DNA from: Candidatus Woesebacteria bacterium
GTDB taxonomy: Bacteria; Patescibacteriota; Microgenomatia; UBA10105; UBA927
NCBI GenBank assembly: GCA_020057765.1
Contig: JAGVFE010000034.1
Span: 1 to 9,345, forward strand
Direction: 5' to 3'
Length of the DNA: 9,345 bases
This document shows positions 1 to 6,422 of this stretch, piece by piece. A program made the position numbers and the translations under genes. The notes below the pieces were generated by a model that worked only from the letters and a program-made list of their open reading frames with translations, was not told the DNA's origin and did not search any database. Position 1 is the stretch's first letter. Each line of letters opens with the position of its first letter.

Positions 1-24
1 AAAACCTCAGGACAAGCGCCTGAT
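1..24 (-). terminator. Possible weak terminator after the LysM gene
   Basis: On the minus strand, about 30 bases past the lysM stop, TCAGG and CCTGA can form a 5-bp stem around a 7-base loop (plus-strand arms 7-11 and 19-23). It is followed by GG and then TTTT at the window edge. The stem is short and the T run is offset by two bases and cut by the window end, so this is only a candidate. Its position right after a gene end is the main support. Confidence 0.25.
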
Positions 25-53
25 TTAAAAACCCAATGACAATCCGAACCCAA

Positions 54-605
54 TTATGGCAGCGTTAGGACATTGCCCGGATGGATGAGATTTGGTTGCA
101 TGAGCTTGTTGGCTTTAGCAATATCTCCCCACCGATACCCGTTGCCATATTGAGCCACTGAAATGTCCCAGAGGGTATCGCCGGCTACGATGGTATAGTT
201 TTTGGCTTCTGGTTTTTGGTACATCACCCCACCGTCTATTTGTCCTGGTGGAAATATTGGCGTCATGACCGGGATCGTCAATTGCTGGCCAATCTCGATG
301 TGATCCGGGTTGATAATAGCGTTTGCCTTTGCCAGTTCCTTCCAGTTGTACCCTGAGCTGTAATACCTTTGGCAGATTCCCCAGAGCGTGTCGCCTGCTA
401 CTACAGTATGAGTGGTCGGTGAACTAATCGGCCCGGTGGATGTGCCTGTCGTTTCTTTTTTCTGCTCGGTTGAGTCCGGCGGCACTCCTTTATTTTTGAC
501 CGTATTGAAAATGACGGCACCAACAACGAAGATAACGGCAACCCCCAAAATCAGCGAAACAATAGACTCGGTCGATTGCAGTCTTTTTTTTAATTCTTCA
601 AACAT
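54..605 (-). CDS. Membrane-anchored protein with two LysM domains
   Basis: The 183-residue product has a short charged N-terminus, one hydrophobic segment (about residues 15-34), a Ser/Thr/Pro-rich linker (about 41-65) and two LysM domains (about 66-112 and 137-183). Both LysM copies carry the VAGDTLW motif followed by a YG/W and AKAN pattern ending in LTIP or LTLP. There is no cleavage motif, so it is probably a signal-anchored protein with LysM domains outside. LysM binds N-acetylglucosamine glycans such as peptidoglycan, so a cell-wall-binding role is likely; no catalytic domain is seen. The ATG at 605 is preceded by AGGAGG (610-615) four bases away, which fixes the start. The protein ends directly after the second LysM. 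No convincing own promoter is visible, so it may be transcribed from the tRNA-Asp promoter upstream on the same strand. Confidence 0.9.
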   Translation of the reverse strand: MFEELKKRLQSTESIVSLILGVAVIFVVGAVIFNTVKNKGVPPDSTEQKKETTGTSTGPISSPTTHTVVAGDTLWGICQRYYSSGYNWKELAKANAIINPDHIEIGQQLTIPVMTPIFPPGQIDGGVMYQKPEAKNYTIVAGDTLWDISVAQYGNGYRWGDIAKANKLMQPNLIHPGNVLTLP

Positions 606-639
606 AGAACCTCCTGTTCTGGGTAGGAATACGCATGTT

Positions 640-712
640 TGCCCACCATGTCTTTGCCGTTCGCCTTACCTACTATTCGTAGCGCGGCTCACGGAGCGAA
701 ATTTGGTGGGCA
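640..712. repeat. 73-bp spacer element with 9-bp terminal inverted repeats
   Basis: TGCCCACCA (640-648) and TGGTGGGCA (704-712) are perfect 9-bp inverted repeats around 55 bases. Read on the minus strand the interior can form further small hairpins: GCTC-CGT-GAGC and CTAC-GAATA-GTAG. It lies between tRNA-Asp and the LysM gene, where no gene is called. It could be a folded part of a tRNA-lysM transcript, a small REP- or MITE-like repeat, or chance. No target-site duplication is evident. Confidence 0.5.
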
Positions 713-755
713 TTGTCATTTCTAGACTCAAAGATTCGTTAAGAAATGTCAATGC
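710..755. repeat. Imperfect 14-bp inverted repeat directly after tRNA-Asp
   Basis: Positions 710-723 and 742-755 pair as a 14-bp stem with one T-T mismatch (GCATTG and CATTTCT against AGAAATG and CAATGC) around an 18-base loop. On the minus strand it starts at the tRNA discriminator base. It lacks a following T run, so it is not a standard intrinsic terminator. It may be a processing or partial-termination structure. Its inner edge shares 710-712 with an arm of the 640-712 element, so the two stems compete for those bases. Confidence 0.55.
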
Positions 756-827
756 GGGCTCGACCGGATTCGAACCGGCGATCTTCGCCTCGACAGGGCG
801 ACATGTTAACCGCTACACCACGAGCCC
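755..827 (-). tRNA. tRNA-Asp (anticodon GTC)
   Basis: Reading the minus strand from 827 gives a complete 73-nt cloverleaf: acceptor GGGCTCG/CGAGCCC, D stem GTGT/ACAT, anticodon stem TCGCC/GGCGA with loop CTGTCGA (anticodon GTC), a five-base variable loop, and T arm GCCGG-TTCGAAT-CCGGT. The discriminator base is G, as expected for tRNA-Asp. No 3' CCA is encoded (the next bases are CAT), so CCA must be added by a nucleotidyltransferase. There is no intron. The promoter at 844-872 gives a leader of only about 9 nt. Confidence 0.97.
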
Positions 828-843
828 ATTATCGCGCAAAGGC

Positions 844-872
844 ATTATAGGACAAAATTGAGTAGGGTACAA
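844..872 (-). promoter_or_regulatory. Sigma-70-type promoter for tRNA-Asp
   Basis: On the minus strand, TTGTAC (872-867) and a perfect TATAAT (849-844) are separated by 17 bases. The -10 box lies 16 bases before the tRNA 5' end, giving a transcription start about 9 bases upstream of it. It may also drive the LysM gene. It sits in the 66-bp divergent gap shared with polX; I see no equally good plus-strand promoter there. Confidence 0.7.
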
Positions 873-893
873 CGCATATGGTAAAGTGATGGT

Positions 894-2657
894 ATGATGA
901 ATCTCCAAATAGCCCAGTTGCTTCGAAAGATGGCCGCTGCGTATCTGATTCTCAACGAAAATCGTTTCAAGATTATCGCCTACGAGCGGGCTGCCGACAG
1001 TATCGAACATCTTACGAGCGAAGTAAAGGATCTGTGGGATGACGGGAAGCTCGATCAAATTCCCGGGGTTGGGGAGGCCATCACCAAACATCTGAATGAC
1101 TTGTTTAGCACGGGCAAAGTACGTCATTTTGACGAAATCATGAAAAAAGTTCCGCAGGCGATATTTCCGCTCCTGTTGGTTCCCGGCATCGGACCTAAAA
1201 AAGCGTATACGTTAGTCAAAGAACTCAAGATCAAAGACGACGAGGACGATGTGATTGCCGAAATTGAATTTTGTGCAAAAACACATCAAATTGCTCCAAT
1301 CGAAGGGTTTGGGGAAAAATCCGAAATAGATATTCTGGAGGCTATTGCTACATACAAAAAAGGCCAGATTAAAGAAAATCGCATGGAACTGCCTGTTGCT
1401 GATGCTATTGCGCAGGACGTTATACTTCACCTGAAAAAACTTGCATCCGTTGAGGCGGTCGATATTTTGGGTAGCTTGCGGCGGCAAGTGGCAACAATCG
1501 GAGACATTGATATCGCTGTGGTTACCAGGAAGCCTGCGGAAGTTATCGAACACTTTATAACATTTCCGCATCAACGGCTTATCGAGCAGGGGCCAACCGG
1601 AGCATCGCTTCTGCTTCATAATGGCAGGCAGGTAGATTTGCGGATACAAAAACCAGACTCATACGGGGCGATGCTGCAATATTTTACCGGATCAAAGAAT
1701 CACAACATTAAACTTCGATCGTATGGGTTGACTTTGGGTAAAAGTCTGAACGAGCACGGAATAAAAGACGTCAAAACCGGAAGTATCCGATCCTTTCATA
1801 CAGAGGAAGCGTTTTATAGGGGGTTGGGTTTGCCGTGGATACCACCGGAGTTGCGGGAAGATAAGGGAGAAGTTGAAGCAAGTGTTGTTGGGAAACTGCC
1901 CAAACTTGTTGAGGTTGGGGACATCAAAGGAGACCTTCATTTGCATAGCAATTATGATCTGAAGCCCTCGCACGATTTGGGCGCGGATCCGTTGGAAGTG
2001 TATTTGGATAAAGCCAGTGCATTAGAGTATGAGTACATTGGATTGAGTGACCATAATCCAAAAATATCTGGTCAAACGTCTCAACAGATTGTTGACATTA
2101 TGAAGCGGCGGAAGGAATTTTATGAGTCCCACCCAAGAGCTCGGGACAGGCAGGTAAAGATTTTCGTTATGTGTGAAGTGGATATTCGGCCAGATGGAAA
2201 ACTAGCGCTGCCGGAAGTAGCATTTGAGTATGTCGACGCCATAATTGTTGCCATTCACTCTAATTTCACCCAGCCTCGGAAAGAAATGACTAAGCGCGTC
2301 GTTGCGGCTCTATCGGCGCACCCGAAAGTTCGTATCTTTGGTCACCCGACTGGGCGTCTGTTGACCAAACGAGAAGGCGTGGAGCTGGATTGGGACAAAA
2401 TTTTTACTATTTGTAAAGAGCGAGATATTGCTCTGGAGATAAATGCGCATCCTATGAGATTGGATTTGCCAGACACTATTGTTTTTGACGCGGTGAGGGA
2501 AAATATAAAGTTATGTATTAACACGGACAGCCATGCGGCCCAATTTATGGATCTGATGCGGTATGGAGTTTCCGTGGCCCGACGAGGGTGGTGCGAAAAA
2601 AGTGACATTGTAAATACGATGGAGTATACTGAGTTTAAGAAATGGTTGTTAAAATAA
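894..2657 (+). CDS. polX: Family X DNA polymerase with C-terminal PHP domain
   Basis: The 587-residue product matches the usual bacterial PolX length (about 570-580). The N-terminal 8-kDa-like region carries helix-hairpin-helix motifs near 55-65 (IPGVG) and 95-105 (VPGIG), with a further GFG at 138-140. The nucleotidyltransferase core shows GS at 193-194, RR at 196-197, the metal-binding pair D204 and D206 (GDIDIAV), a third acidic residue D248 (QVDLRI), and the FTGSKNHN motif at 264-271. The PHP domain carries H349/H351 (DLHLH), D386/H387, E428, H455, GHP at 482-485 and TDSH at 544-547, so its metal ligands look intact. PolX enzymes act in base-excision-type gap filling, and the PHP domain gives Mn-dependent 3'-5' exonuclease and end-processing activity. 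Start is ATG 894 or ATG 897; neither has a Shine-Dalgarno sequence, and no clear promoter is visible, so a short or absent leader is possible. Confidence 0.95.
   Translation: MMNLQIAQLLRKMAAAYLILNENRFKIIAYERAADSIEHLTSEVKDLWDDGKLDQIPGVGEAITKHLNDLFSTGKVRHFDEIMKKVPQAIFPLLLVPGIGPKKAYTLVKELKIKDDEDDVIAEIEFCAKTHQIAPIEGFGEKSEIDILEAIATYKKGQIKENRMELPVADAIAQDVILHLKKLASVEAVDILGSLRRQVATIGDIDIAVVTRKPAEVIEHFITFPHQRLIEQGPTGASLLLHNGRQVDLRIQKPDSYGAMLQYFTGSKNHNIKLRSYGLTLGKSLNEHGIKDVKTGSIRSFHTEEAFYRGLGLPWIPPELREDKGEVEASVVGKLPKLVEVGDIKGDLHLHSNYDLKPSHDLGADPLEVYLDKASALEYEYIGLSDHNPKISGQTSQQIVDIMKRRKEFYESHPRARDRQVKIFVMCEVDIRPDGKLALPEVAFEYVDAIIVAIHSNFTQPRKEMTKRVVAALSAHPKVRIFGHPTGRLLTKREGVELDWDKIFTICKERDIALEINAHPMRLDLPDTIVFDAVRENIKLCINTDSHAAQFMDLMRYGVSVARRGWCEKSDIVNTMEYTEFKKWLLK
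2602..2630 (+). promoter_or_regulatory. Predicted promoter for lemA-htpX inside polX
   Basis: GTGACA (2602-2607) and TATACT (2625-2630) are spaced by exactly 17 bases and each matches the sigma-70 consensus at five of six positions. Transcription would start near 2637, giving a leader of about 30 nt that contains the perfect AGGAGG (2658-2663) of lemA. It lies in the last 60 bases of polX coding sequence. Confidence 0.55.
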
Positions 2658-2667
2658 AGGAGGAAAT

Positions 2668-3225
2668 ATGAACACATCTTTTTGGATTCTCGTTGGAGCA
2701 GTGGTTCTTGTCGTCGGCTATTTGTGGACCCTCTACAACGGCCTTGTTACCCTTAAAATGCAGATAGAGGAAGCGTGGAGCCAGATTGACGTCCAGCTCA
2801 AGCGCAGGACAGACCTCATCCCTAATCTGGTTGAATCTGTTAAGGGATACGCCAAGCATGAAAAGACGGTGTTTTCTGACGTAACCAAAGCGCGAAGCGC
2901 AATGCTGGGAGCAAAAACACTTGAGAAAAAAGCAGAGGCAAGCGACATGTTGACCAATGCGTTGGGCAAACTGTTTGCAATTGCAGAGGCATACCCGCAG
3001 TTGAAAGCAAACGACGTTTTTTTGCAGTTGCAAAAGGAATTGTCGGATACCGAAGACAAGGTGGCCTACAGCCGGCAGTACTACAATACGACCGTTTTGG
3101 ACTATAACACCAAAATTCGGGTATTCCCAAATAGTTTACTAGCCAAAAATTTAGGATTTTCCGAAAAAGAATTTTTTGGTGCTACAGAACTGGAACGGAA
3201 ATCAGTAAAAGTCAACTTCGAGTAA
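2668..3225 (+). CDS. lemA: LemA family membrane protein
   Basis: This 185-residue protein has one N-terminal membrane segment (about residues 5-22, short external N-terminus) followed by a long helical cytoplasmic or periplasmic-type domain. Family hallmarks are QLKRRTDLIPNLVESVKGY (about 44-62), the KARSAM segment, and the C-terminal YYNTTVLDYN and FPNSLLAKNLGF stretches (about 131-158). The molecular function of LemA is not settled; it is found beside HtpX-type proteases or TPM-domain proteins in many bacteria, and a role in membrane protein quality control or envelope stress is usually proposed. ATG 2668 has a perfect AGGAGG four bases upstream and follows polX by ten bases. Its stop TAA abuts the htpX start region, so the two are surely co-transcribed and probably translationally coupled. 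Confidence 0.95.
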   Translation: MNTSFWILVGAVVLVVGYLWTLYNGLVTLKMQIEEAWSQIDVQLKRRTDLIPNLVESVKGYAKHEKTVFSDVTKARSAMLGAKTLEKKAEASDMLTNALGKLFAIAEAYPQLKANDVFLQLQKELSDTEDKVAYSRQYYNTTVLDYNTKIRVFPNSLLAKNLGFSEKEFFGATELERKSVKVNFE

Positions 3226-3228
3226 GTG

Positions 3229-4122
3229 ATGAACATCCAATCCCAGATTGCTGCAAATAAAACTAAAACTTTCGTTCTCATGGCTGGGTTTACGGCGTTT
3301 GTCGTCATCGTCGGCTATGTGTTTGGAGTGGCCCTTGGATACGGCACATCTTTCATGTGGGTAGCGGTTCTCTTTTCCGTCGTCTCAAGCTTTGCAAGTT
3401 ACTACTGGGGAGATAAGCTCGTGCTTGCGATGAGCGGGGCAAAGCCTGCCAAAAGAAAACAACATTTTGATTTCTTTACCGTAGCGGAAAACCTTGCGAT
3501 CGCAGCCGGAATCCCCAAGCCTGCGCTTTATGTCATCGATGATACCGCGATGAATGCGTTTGCCACAGGGCGCGATCCGCAGCATGCGGTGGTGTGCGCC
3601 ACAACAGGCATTCTTTCACGACTGGATCGCCGGGAATTGGAGGGTGTGATAGCGCATGAATTGTCACATATTAAAAATTTTGACATCCGGCTTATGGCTG
3701 TCGTTGCTGTTTTGGTCGGAACGGTTGCGTTTTTGGCTGACATGTTTTTGCGCAACCTTTGGTGGGGGGGAAGTCGGGACAGAGACGATGGTCGGTCCAA
3801 CGGTCCGTTGCTTTTGATTGGCATTGTTTTGGCCATCATCACCCCGATTTTGGCAATGCTCATCCAACTGGCTATTTCGCGTCGGCGCGAGTATCTAGCA
3901 GATGCATCAGCGGCCAATCTGACGCGCTACCCGGAAGGATTAGCACTGGCTCTTGAAAAGCTTGGTAAAGATAAAGAAGTGCTAGAGGCGGCCACAAACG
4001 CGACGGCGCATCTTTATATCACCAATCCATTTAAAGGTAAACAATTTGCCGCCTGGTTTTCTTCGATGTTTAACACTCATCCTCCGATTGAGGAGAGAAT
4101 TAAAATTCTTCGCTTAATGTAA
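3229..4122 (+). CDS. htpX: HtpX-family M48 zinc metalloprotease
   Basis: The 297-residue product is a membrane protease. Two hydrophobic segments near the N-terminus (about 15-35 and 40-59) are followed by the zinc motif HELSH at 143-147 and the third ligand E221 in EYLAD. Two further hydrophobic stretches (about 154-174 and 193-216) flank a loop rich in Gly, Arg and Asp (about 180-190). The C-terminal THPP-IEERI motif is typical of HtpX. HtpX degrades misfolded or damaged inner-membrane proteins with its active site on the cytoplasmic face. The start may be ATG 3229 or the GTG directly before it at 3226; neither has a good Shine-Dalgarno, which fits coupling to lemA, whose stop ends at 3225. 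A run of seven G at 3764-3770 lies in the loop; the frame is intact. Confidence 0.95.
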   Translation: MNIQSQIAANKTKTFVLMAGFTAFVVIVGYVFGVALGYGTSFMWVAVLFSVVSSFASYYWGDKLVLAMSGAKPAKRKQHFDFFTVAENLAIAAGIPKPALYVIDDTAMNAFATGRDPQHAVVCATTGILSRLDRRELEGVIAHELSHIKNFDIRLMAVVAVLVGTVAFLADMFLRNLWWGGSRDRDDGRSNGPLLLIGIVLAIITPILAMLIQLAISRRREYLADASAANLTRYPEGLALALEKLGKDKEVLEAATNATAHLYITNPFKGKQFAAWFSSMFNTHPPIEERIKILRLM

Positions 4123-4125
4123 ATC

Positions 4126-5376
4126 ATGGAGAGAATTCTTATTTTTTTTGGAAAACTTATTTCCGTAGTCAGTTCGGCAACTAATCTTGGCGCGGGGGCA
4201 ACGTGGCCGGGAGAGATTGCGCTTCGACTTGATCCCGATATCCTCACACCTCTTTCACAAAAAGTACGTAAAGGAATCATTCTTGTGGCCGGCACGAATG
4301 GAAAAACCACAACCACACTGATGCTCAAAACTATTTTGGAGCGGCAAGGTGATAGTGTTATCCATAATGGATCAGGAGCGAATTTACTTAATGGGATTGT
4401 TTCCTCATTTATCCAACATGCTTCATGGACTGGAACAATTGAGGCCGACTGGGGGGTGTTCGAGGTGGATGAGAACTCGCTGCCAATAGTTATAAAGTCT
4501 ATAAAGTCTATAAAGTTAAAAGTCGTAATAGTATTACTTAATTTATTTCGGGATCAGTTGGATCGGTATGGGGAGGTTGATGTGATTGCGGAAAAGTGGC
4601 GAAAATTGAAATTCGATTGTCTTATTGCTAATGCGGATGATCCGCTGATTGCCGAAATTGCGAGGAAGGCGATCAAGAATGTAACCTTTTTTGGGCTTGA
4701 CGATCCGTCGCAGTATATGGAAAAGATGGAGCACGCGACGGATTCGACATTTTGTCCGCGATGCGGGACGCGATTGACCTACAAAGGTATCTATTATTCT
4801 CACATAGGAGATTGGAGCTGTCCGAAATGCAAAAATAAGCGACCAGCGTTGGATATATCGACATGGGATTATCCGCTGCCGGGTTTGTACAACCGTTACA
4901 ATACGCTTGCAGCCGTTGCGACGGCTAAAACAGTGGGTATTGCGGATCAAAATATCAAACAGGCACTGCAAAATTTTTCACCTGCGTTTGGGAGACAAGA
5001 AGAATTTACGGTTGACGGCAAGAAAGTCAAAATTTTTCTCTCCAAAAATCCAGCTGGTTTCAACGAGTCGCTCCGTACCGTCATCCAACTTGACGCAAAA
5101 CAGATATTGTTTGTCCTCAATGACCGGATTCCCGATGGACGAGACGTGAGCTGGATATGGGATGTGGATTTTGAGATGCTGCCTGAAAACATCAATATTT
5201 TTGTTTCCGGTGATCGCGCCTATGACGCAGCTTTACGGCTAAAGTATGCTGGGATTAGGGATATCAGGGTAATTAACGATATTAGGGAAGCGGTACAAAA
5301 TGATCTATATATCCTACCAACATATTCTGCAATGCTCGACGTTCGAAAAATTTTAACCGGTAAAAAAATATTATGA
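4126..5376 (+). CDS. murT: Lipid II isoglutaminyl synthase, ligase subunit MurT
   Basis: The 416-residue protein is a Mur-ligase relative. It shows the ATP-binding GTNGKTTT motif (56-63), the NLFRDQLDRYGE motif (139-150), a four-cysteine zinc ribbon (C210, C213, C232, C235) as in MurT of Gram-positive bacteria, the Mur-like GLYNRYN segment (253-259), and the C-terminal DUF1727 domain with DGRDVSWIWDVDFE (337-350). That last segment corresponds to the region from which MurT of Staphylococcus supplies an Asp to the GatD catalytic triad. With GatD it amidates the alpha-carboxyl of D-Glu in lipid II using ATP and ammonia from glutamine. ATG 4126 lies three bases past the htpX stop without a Shine-Dalgarno. 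Two 9-bp-period tandem arrays are embedded in the coding sequence (4492-4518, 5254-5289). The gene overlaps gatD by four bases (ATGA). Confidence 0.95.
   Translation: MERILIFFGKLISVVSSATNLGAGATWPGEIALRLDPDILTPLSQKVRKGIILVAGTNGKTTTTLMLKTILERQGDSVIHNGSGANLLNGIVSSFIQHASWTGTIEADWGVFEVDENSLPIVIKSIKSIKLKVVIVLLNLFRDQLDRYGEVDVIAEKWRKLKFDCLIANADDPLIAEIARKAIKNVTFFGLDDPSQYMEKMEHATDSTFCPRCGTRLTYKGIYYSHIGDWSCPKCKNKRPALDISTWDYPLPGLYNRYNTLAAVATAKTVGIADQNIKQALQNFSPAFGRQEEFTVDGKKVKIFLSKNPAGFNESLRTVIQLDAKQILFVLNDRIPDGRDVSWIWDVDFEMLPENINIFVSGDRAYDAALRLKYAGIRDIRVINDIREAVQNDLYILPTYSAMLDVRKILTGKKIL
4492..4518 (+). repeat. 9-bp tandem array within murT (IKS repeats)
   Basis: ATAAAGTCT occurs twice in succession (4492-4500, 4501-4509), followed by ATAAAGTTA (4510-4518). 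The array is in frame and encodes IKS-IKS-IKL. It sits in an AT-rich patch that continues to about 4555, which includes the small inverted repeat GTAATA-g-TATTAC at 4525-4537. Confidence 0.85.
5254..5289 (+). repeat. Degenerate 9-bp-period array within murT
   Basis: Four consecutive 9-mers, ATTAGGGAT, ATCAGGGTA, ATTAACGAT and ATTAGGGAA, run in frame and encode IRD-IRV-IND-IRE. The third unit is the most diverged. The array lies in the C-terminal domain, just before the conserved LYILPTYSAML segment. Confidence 0.65.
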
Positions 5377-6092
5377 AAATAATCATCGGATGGCTTTATC
5401 CCGATTTAATGTCCACATATGGAGATCGAGGTAATATTATTTGCTTGACGAAGCGATGCCAATGGCGAGATATTGATGTTCAAGCGAAGAATCTTACGCC
5501 AGAAAGCAGTAACAAAGACTTTACTGATTGCGACATTATCATTGGCGGAGGCGCACAAGACCGGCAACAAGGAATCGTCATTGCAGATTTACTCAAGCGC
5601 AAAAAGGAGCTTGCCGCAATGCTTGAGGATGGAAAAGTAGGCCTGTTTGTCTGCGGCTCGCCGCAACTTTTGGGTCATTACTACGAAACAGCAGACCAAA
5701 AAAAGTTGCCAGGGCTAGGAATTTTTGACATGGCAACGCACTCGGGTTTTGGTAAGCCTCGGTTGATTGGGAATCTGGTTGCCAAGACCGACCTTGGGGT
5801 GATCGTGGGGTTTGAAAATCATAGCGGCCGGACATATTTGGGCAACGTCAAACCTTTTGGAAAAGTATTAACCGGCTTTGGCAACAACGGGCAAGACAAA
5901 ACCGAAGGAGCTTGGTATAAAAACTGCTTGGCCACCTATTCTCATGGTCCATTGCTTCCGAAGAATCCGCACATTGCCGATTGGCTCATTACGAAAGCGC
6001 TTGAACAAAAATATCATCATTCAATCACACTGGAAAAACTTGATGACTCTCTTGAGTGGCAGGCGCATCAATTTATCGTCAATAATCGCTAG
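5373..6092 (+). CDS. gatD: Lipid II isoglutaminyl synthase, glutaminase subunit GatD
   Basis: The 239-residue product is a class I glutamine amidotransferase of the GatD (CobB/CobQ-like) type. Motifs are GWLYPDLMSTYGDRGN (6-21), IIGGGAQDRQQ (56-66), the nucleophile Cys94 in LFVCGSPQLLG, R130 in the GKPRLIGN segment, the NHSGRTYLG segment (149-157), and the catalytic His191 in YSHGPLLPKNP. The cysteine number equals that of the staphylococcal enzyme. GatD releases ammonia from glutamine and passes it to MurT; the third member of the catalytic triad comes from MurT. This GatD is unrelated to the GatD of archaeal GatDE. Its ATG lies in ATGA, overlapping the murT stop, with no Shine-Dalgarno, which suggests translational coupling and equal production of the two subunits. 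The stop is TAG. Confidence 0.95.
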   Translation: MKIIIGWLYPDLMSTYGDRGNIICLTKRCQWRDIDVQAKNLTPESSNKDFTDCDIIIGGGAQDRQQGIVIADLLKRKKELAAMLEDGKVGLFVCGSPQLLGHYYETADQKKLPGLGIFDMATHSGFGKPRLIGNLVAKTDLGVIVGFENHSGRTYLGNVKPFGKVLTGFGNNGQDKTEGAWYKNCLATYSHGPLLPKNPHIADWLITKALEQKYHHSITLEKLDDSLEWQAHQFIVNNR

Positions 6093-6099
6093 CTTCCTC

Positions 6100-6108
6100 T
6101 GTTATAAT
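6100..6108 (+). promoter_or_regulatory. Extended -10 promoter for gatCAB, probably giving a leaderless mRNA
   Basis: TGtTATAAT, a perfect extended -10 element, fills most of the 24-bp gap between gatD and gatC. I see no good -35 hexamer at 16-18 bases spacing, which extended -10 promoters tolerate. The -10 box ends eight bases before ATG 6117, so transcription should start at or within about two bases of the start codon. Confidence 0.65.
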
Positions 6109-6116
6109 TGCTTCAT

Positions 6117-6422
6117 ATGTCAACGAAACAAATGCCGGCCATAGATGTAGAACGTGTGGCAAAGCTTGCCATGTTGCCATTAACTGATGACGAGAAAAAA
6201 CTTTTTGCTTCGCAACTCTCCTCAATTTTGTCTTACGTAGCAAAGCTCAATGAGGTCGACACAACCAATGTTGAGCCAACAGCTCAGGTGACTGGATTGA
6301 CGAATGTTTTTCGTGAGGATGAGGTGGATACGACTCGGATTCTATCGCAAAACGAAGCGCTCAAAAATGCCCCAGCATCATACAATGGTTTTGTAAAAGT
6401 CAAGGTCATCATATGGAGATAA
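6117..6422 (+). CDS. gatC: Asp/Glu-tRNA amidotransferase subunit C
   Basis: The 101-residue product is a full-length GatC: the opening IDVERVAKLAMLPLTDDE matches the family pattern, followed by the SQLSSILSYVAKLNEVDTTN region and the usual C-terminal R-x-D/E and N-A-P-x-x-x-x-GF-x-KV-x-V-I pattern. GatC stabilises and wraps around GatA and GatB in the heterotrimer and has no active site. ATG 6117 is preferred over the in-frame TTG at 6108, because TTG 6108 overlaps the last base of the TATAAT box and would lie upstream of the expected transcription start. No Shine-Dalgarno precedes 6117. The gene overlaps gatA by ten bases. Confidence 0.94.
   Translation: MSTKQMPAIDVERVAKLAMLPLTDDEKKLFASQLSSILSYVAKLNEVDTTNVEPTAQVTGLTNVFREDEVDTTRILSQNEALKNAPASYNGFVKVKVIIWR

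Noticed and set aside
747..752. Perfect TTGACA on the minus strand before the LysM gene
   Set aside because: No acceptable -10 hexamer lies 15-19 bases downstream, and the bases belong to the stem of the inverted repeat at 710-755.
412..861. A 149-codon plus-strand frame
   Set aside because: It runs antisense through the LysM gene, the repeat-rich spacer and tRNA-Asp, so it cannot be a sensible gene.
858..893. Plus-strand promoter for polX (TTGAGT at 858, TATGGT at 877)
   Set aside because: The spacing is only 13 bases and the -10 match is weak; no alternative pair fits.
3764..3770. Run of seven G in htpX as a possible phase-variation tract
   Set aside because: The reading frame is intact, the run is short, it encodes part of a Trp/Gly loop, and nothing else points to phase variation.
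4091..4139. Direct repeat GGAGAGAATT at the htpX end and murT start
   Set aside because: Ten bases in two coding contexts, with no further structure; likely coincidence.
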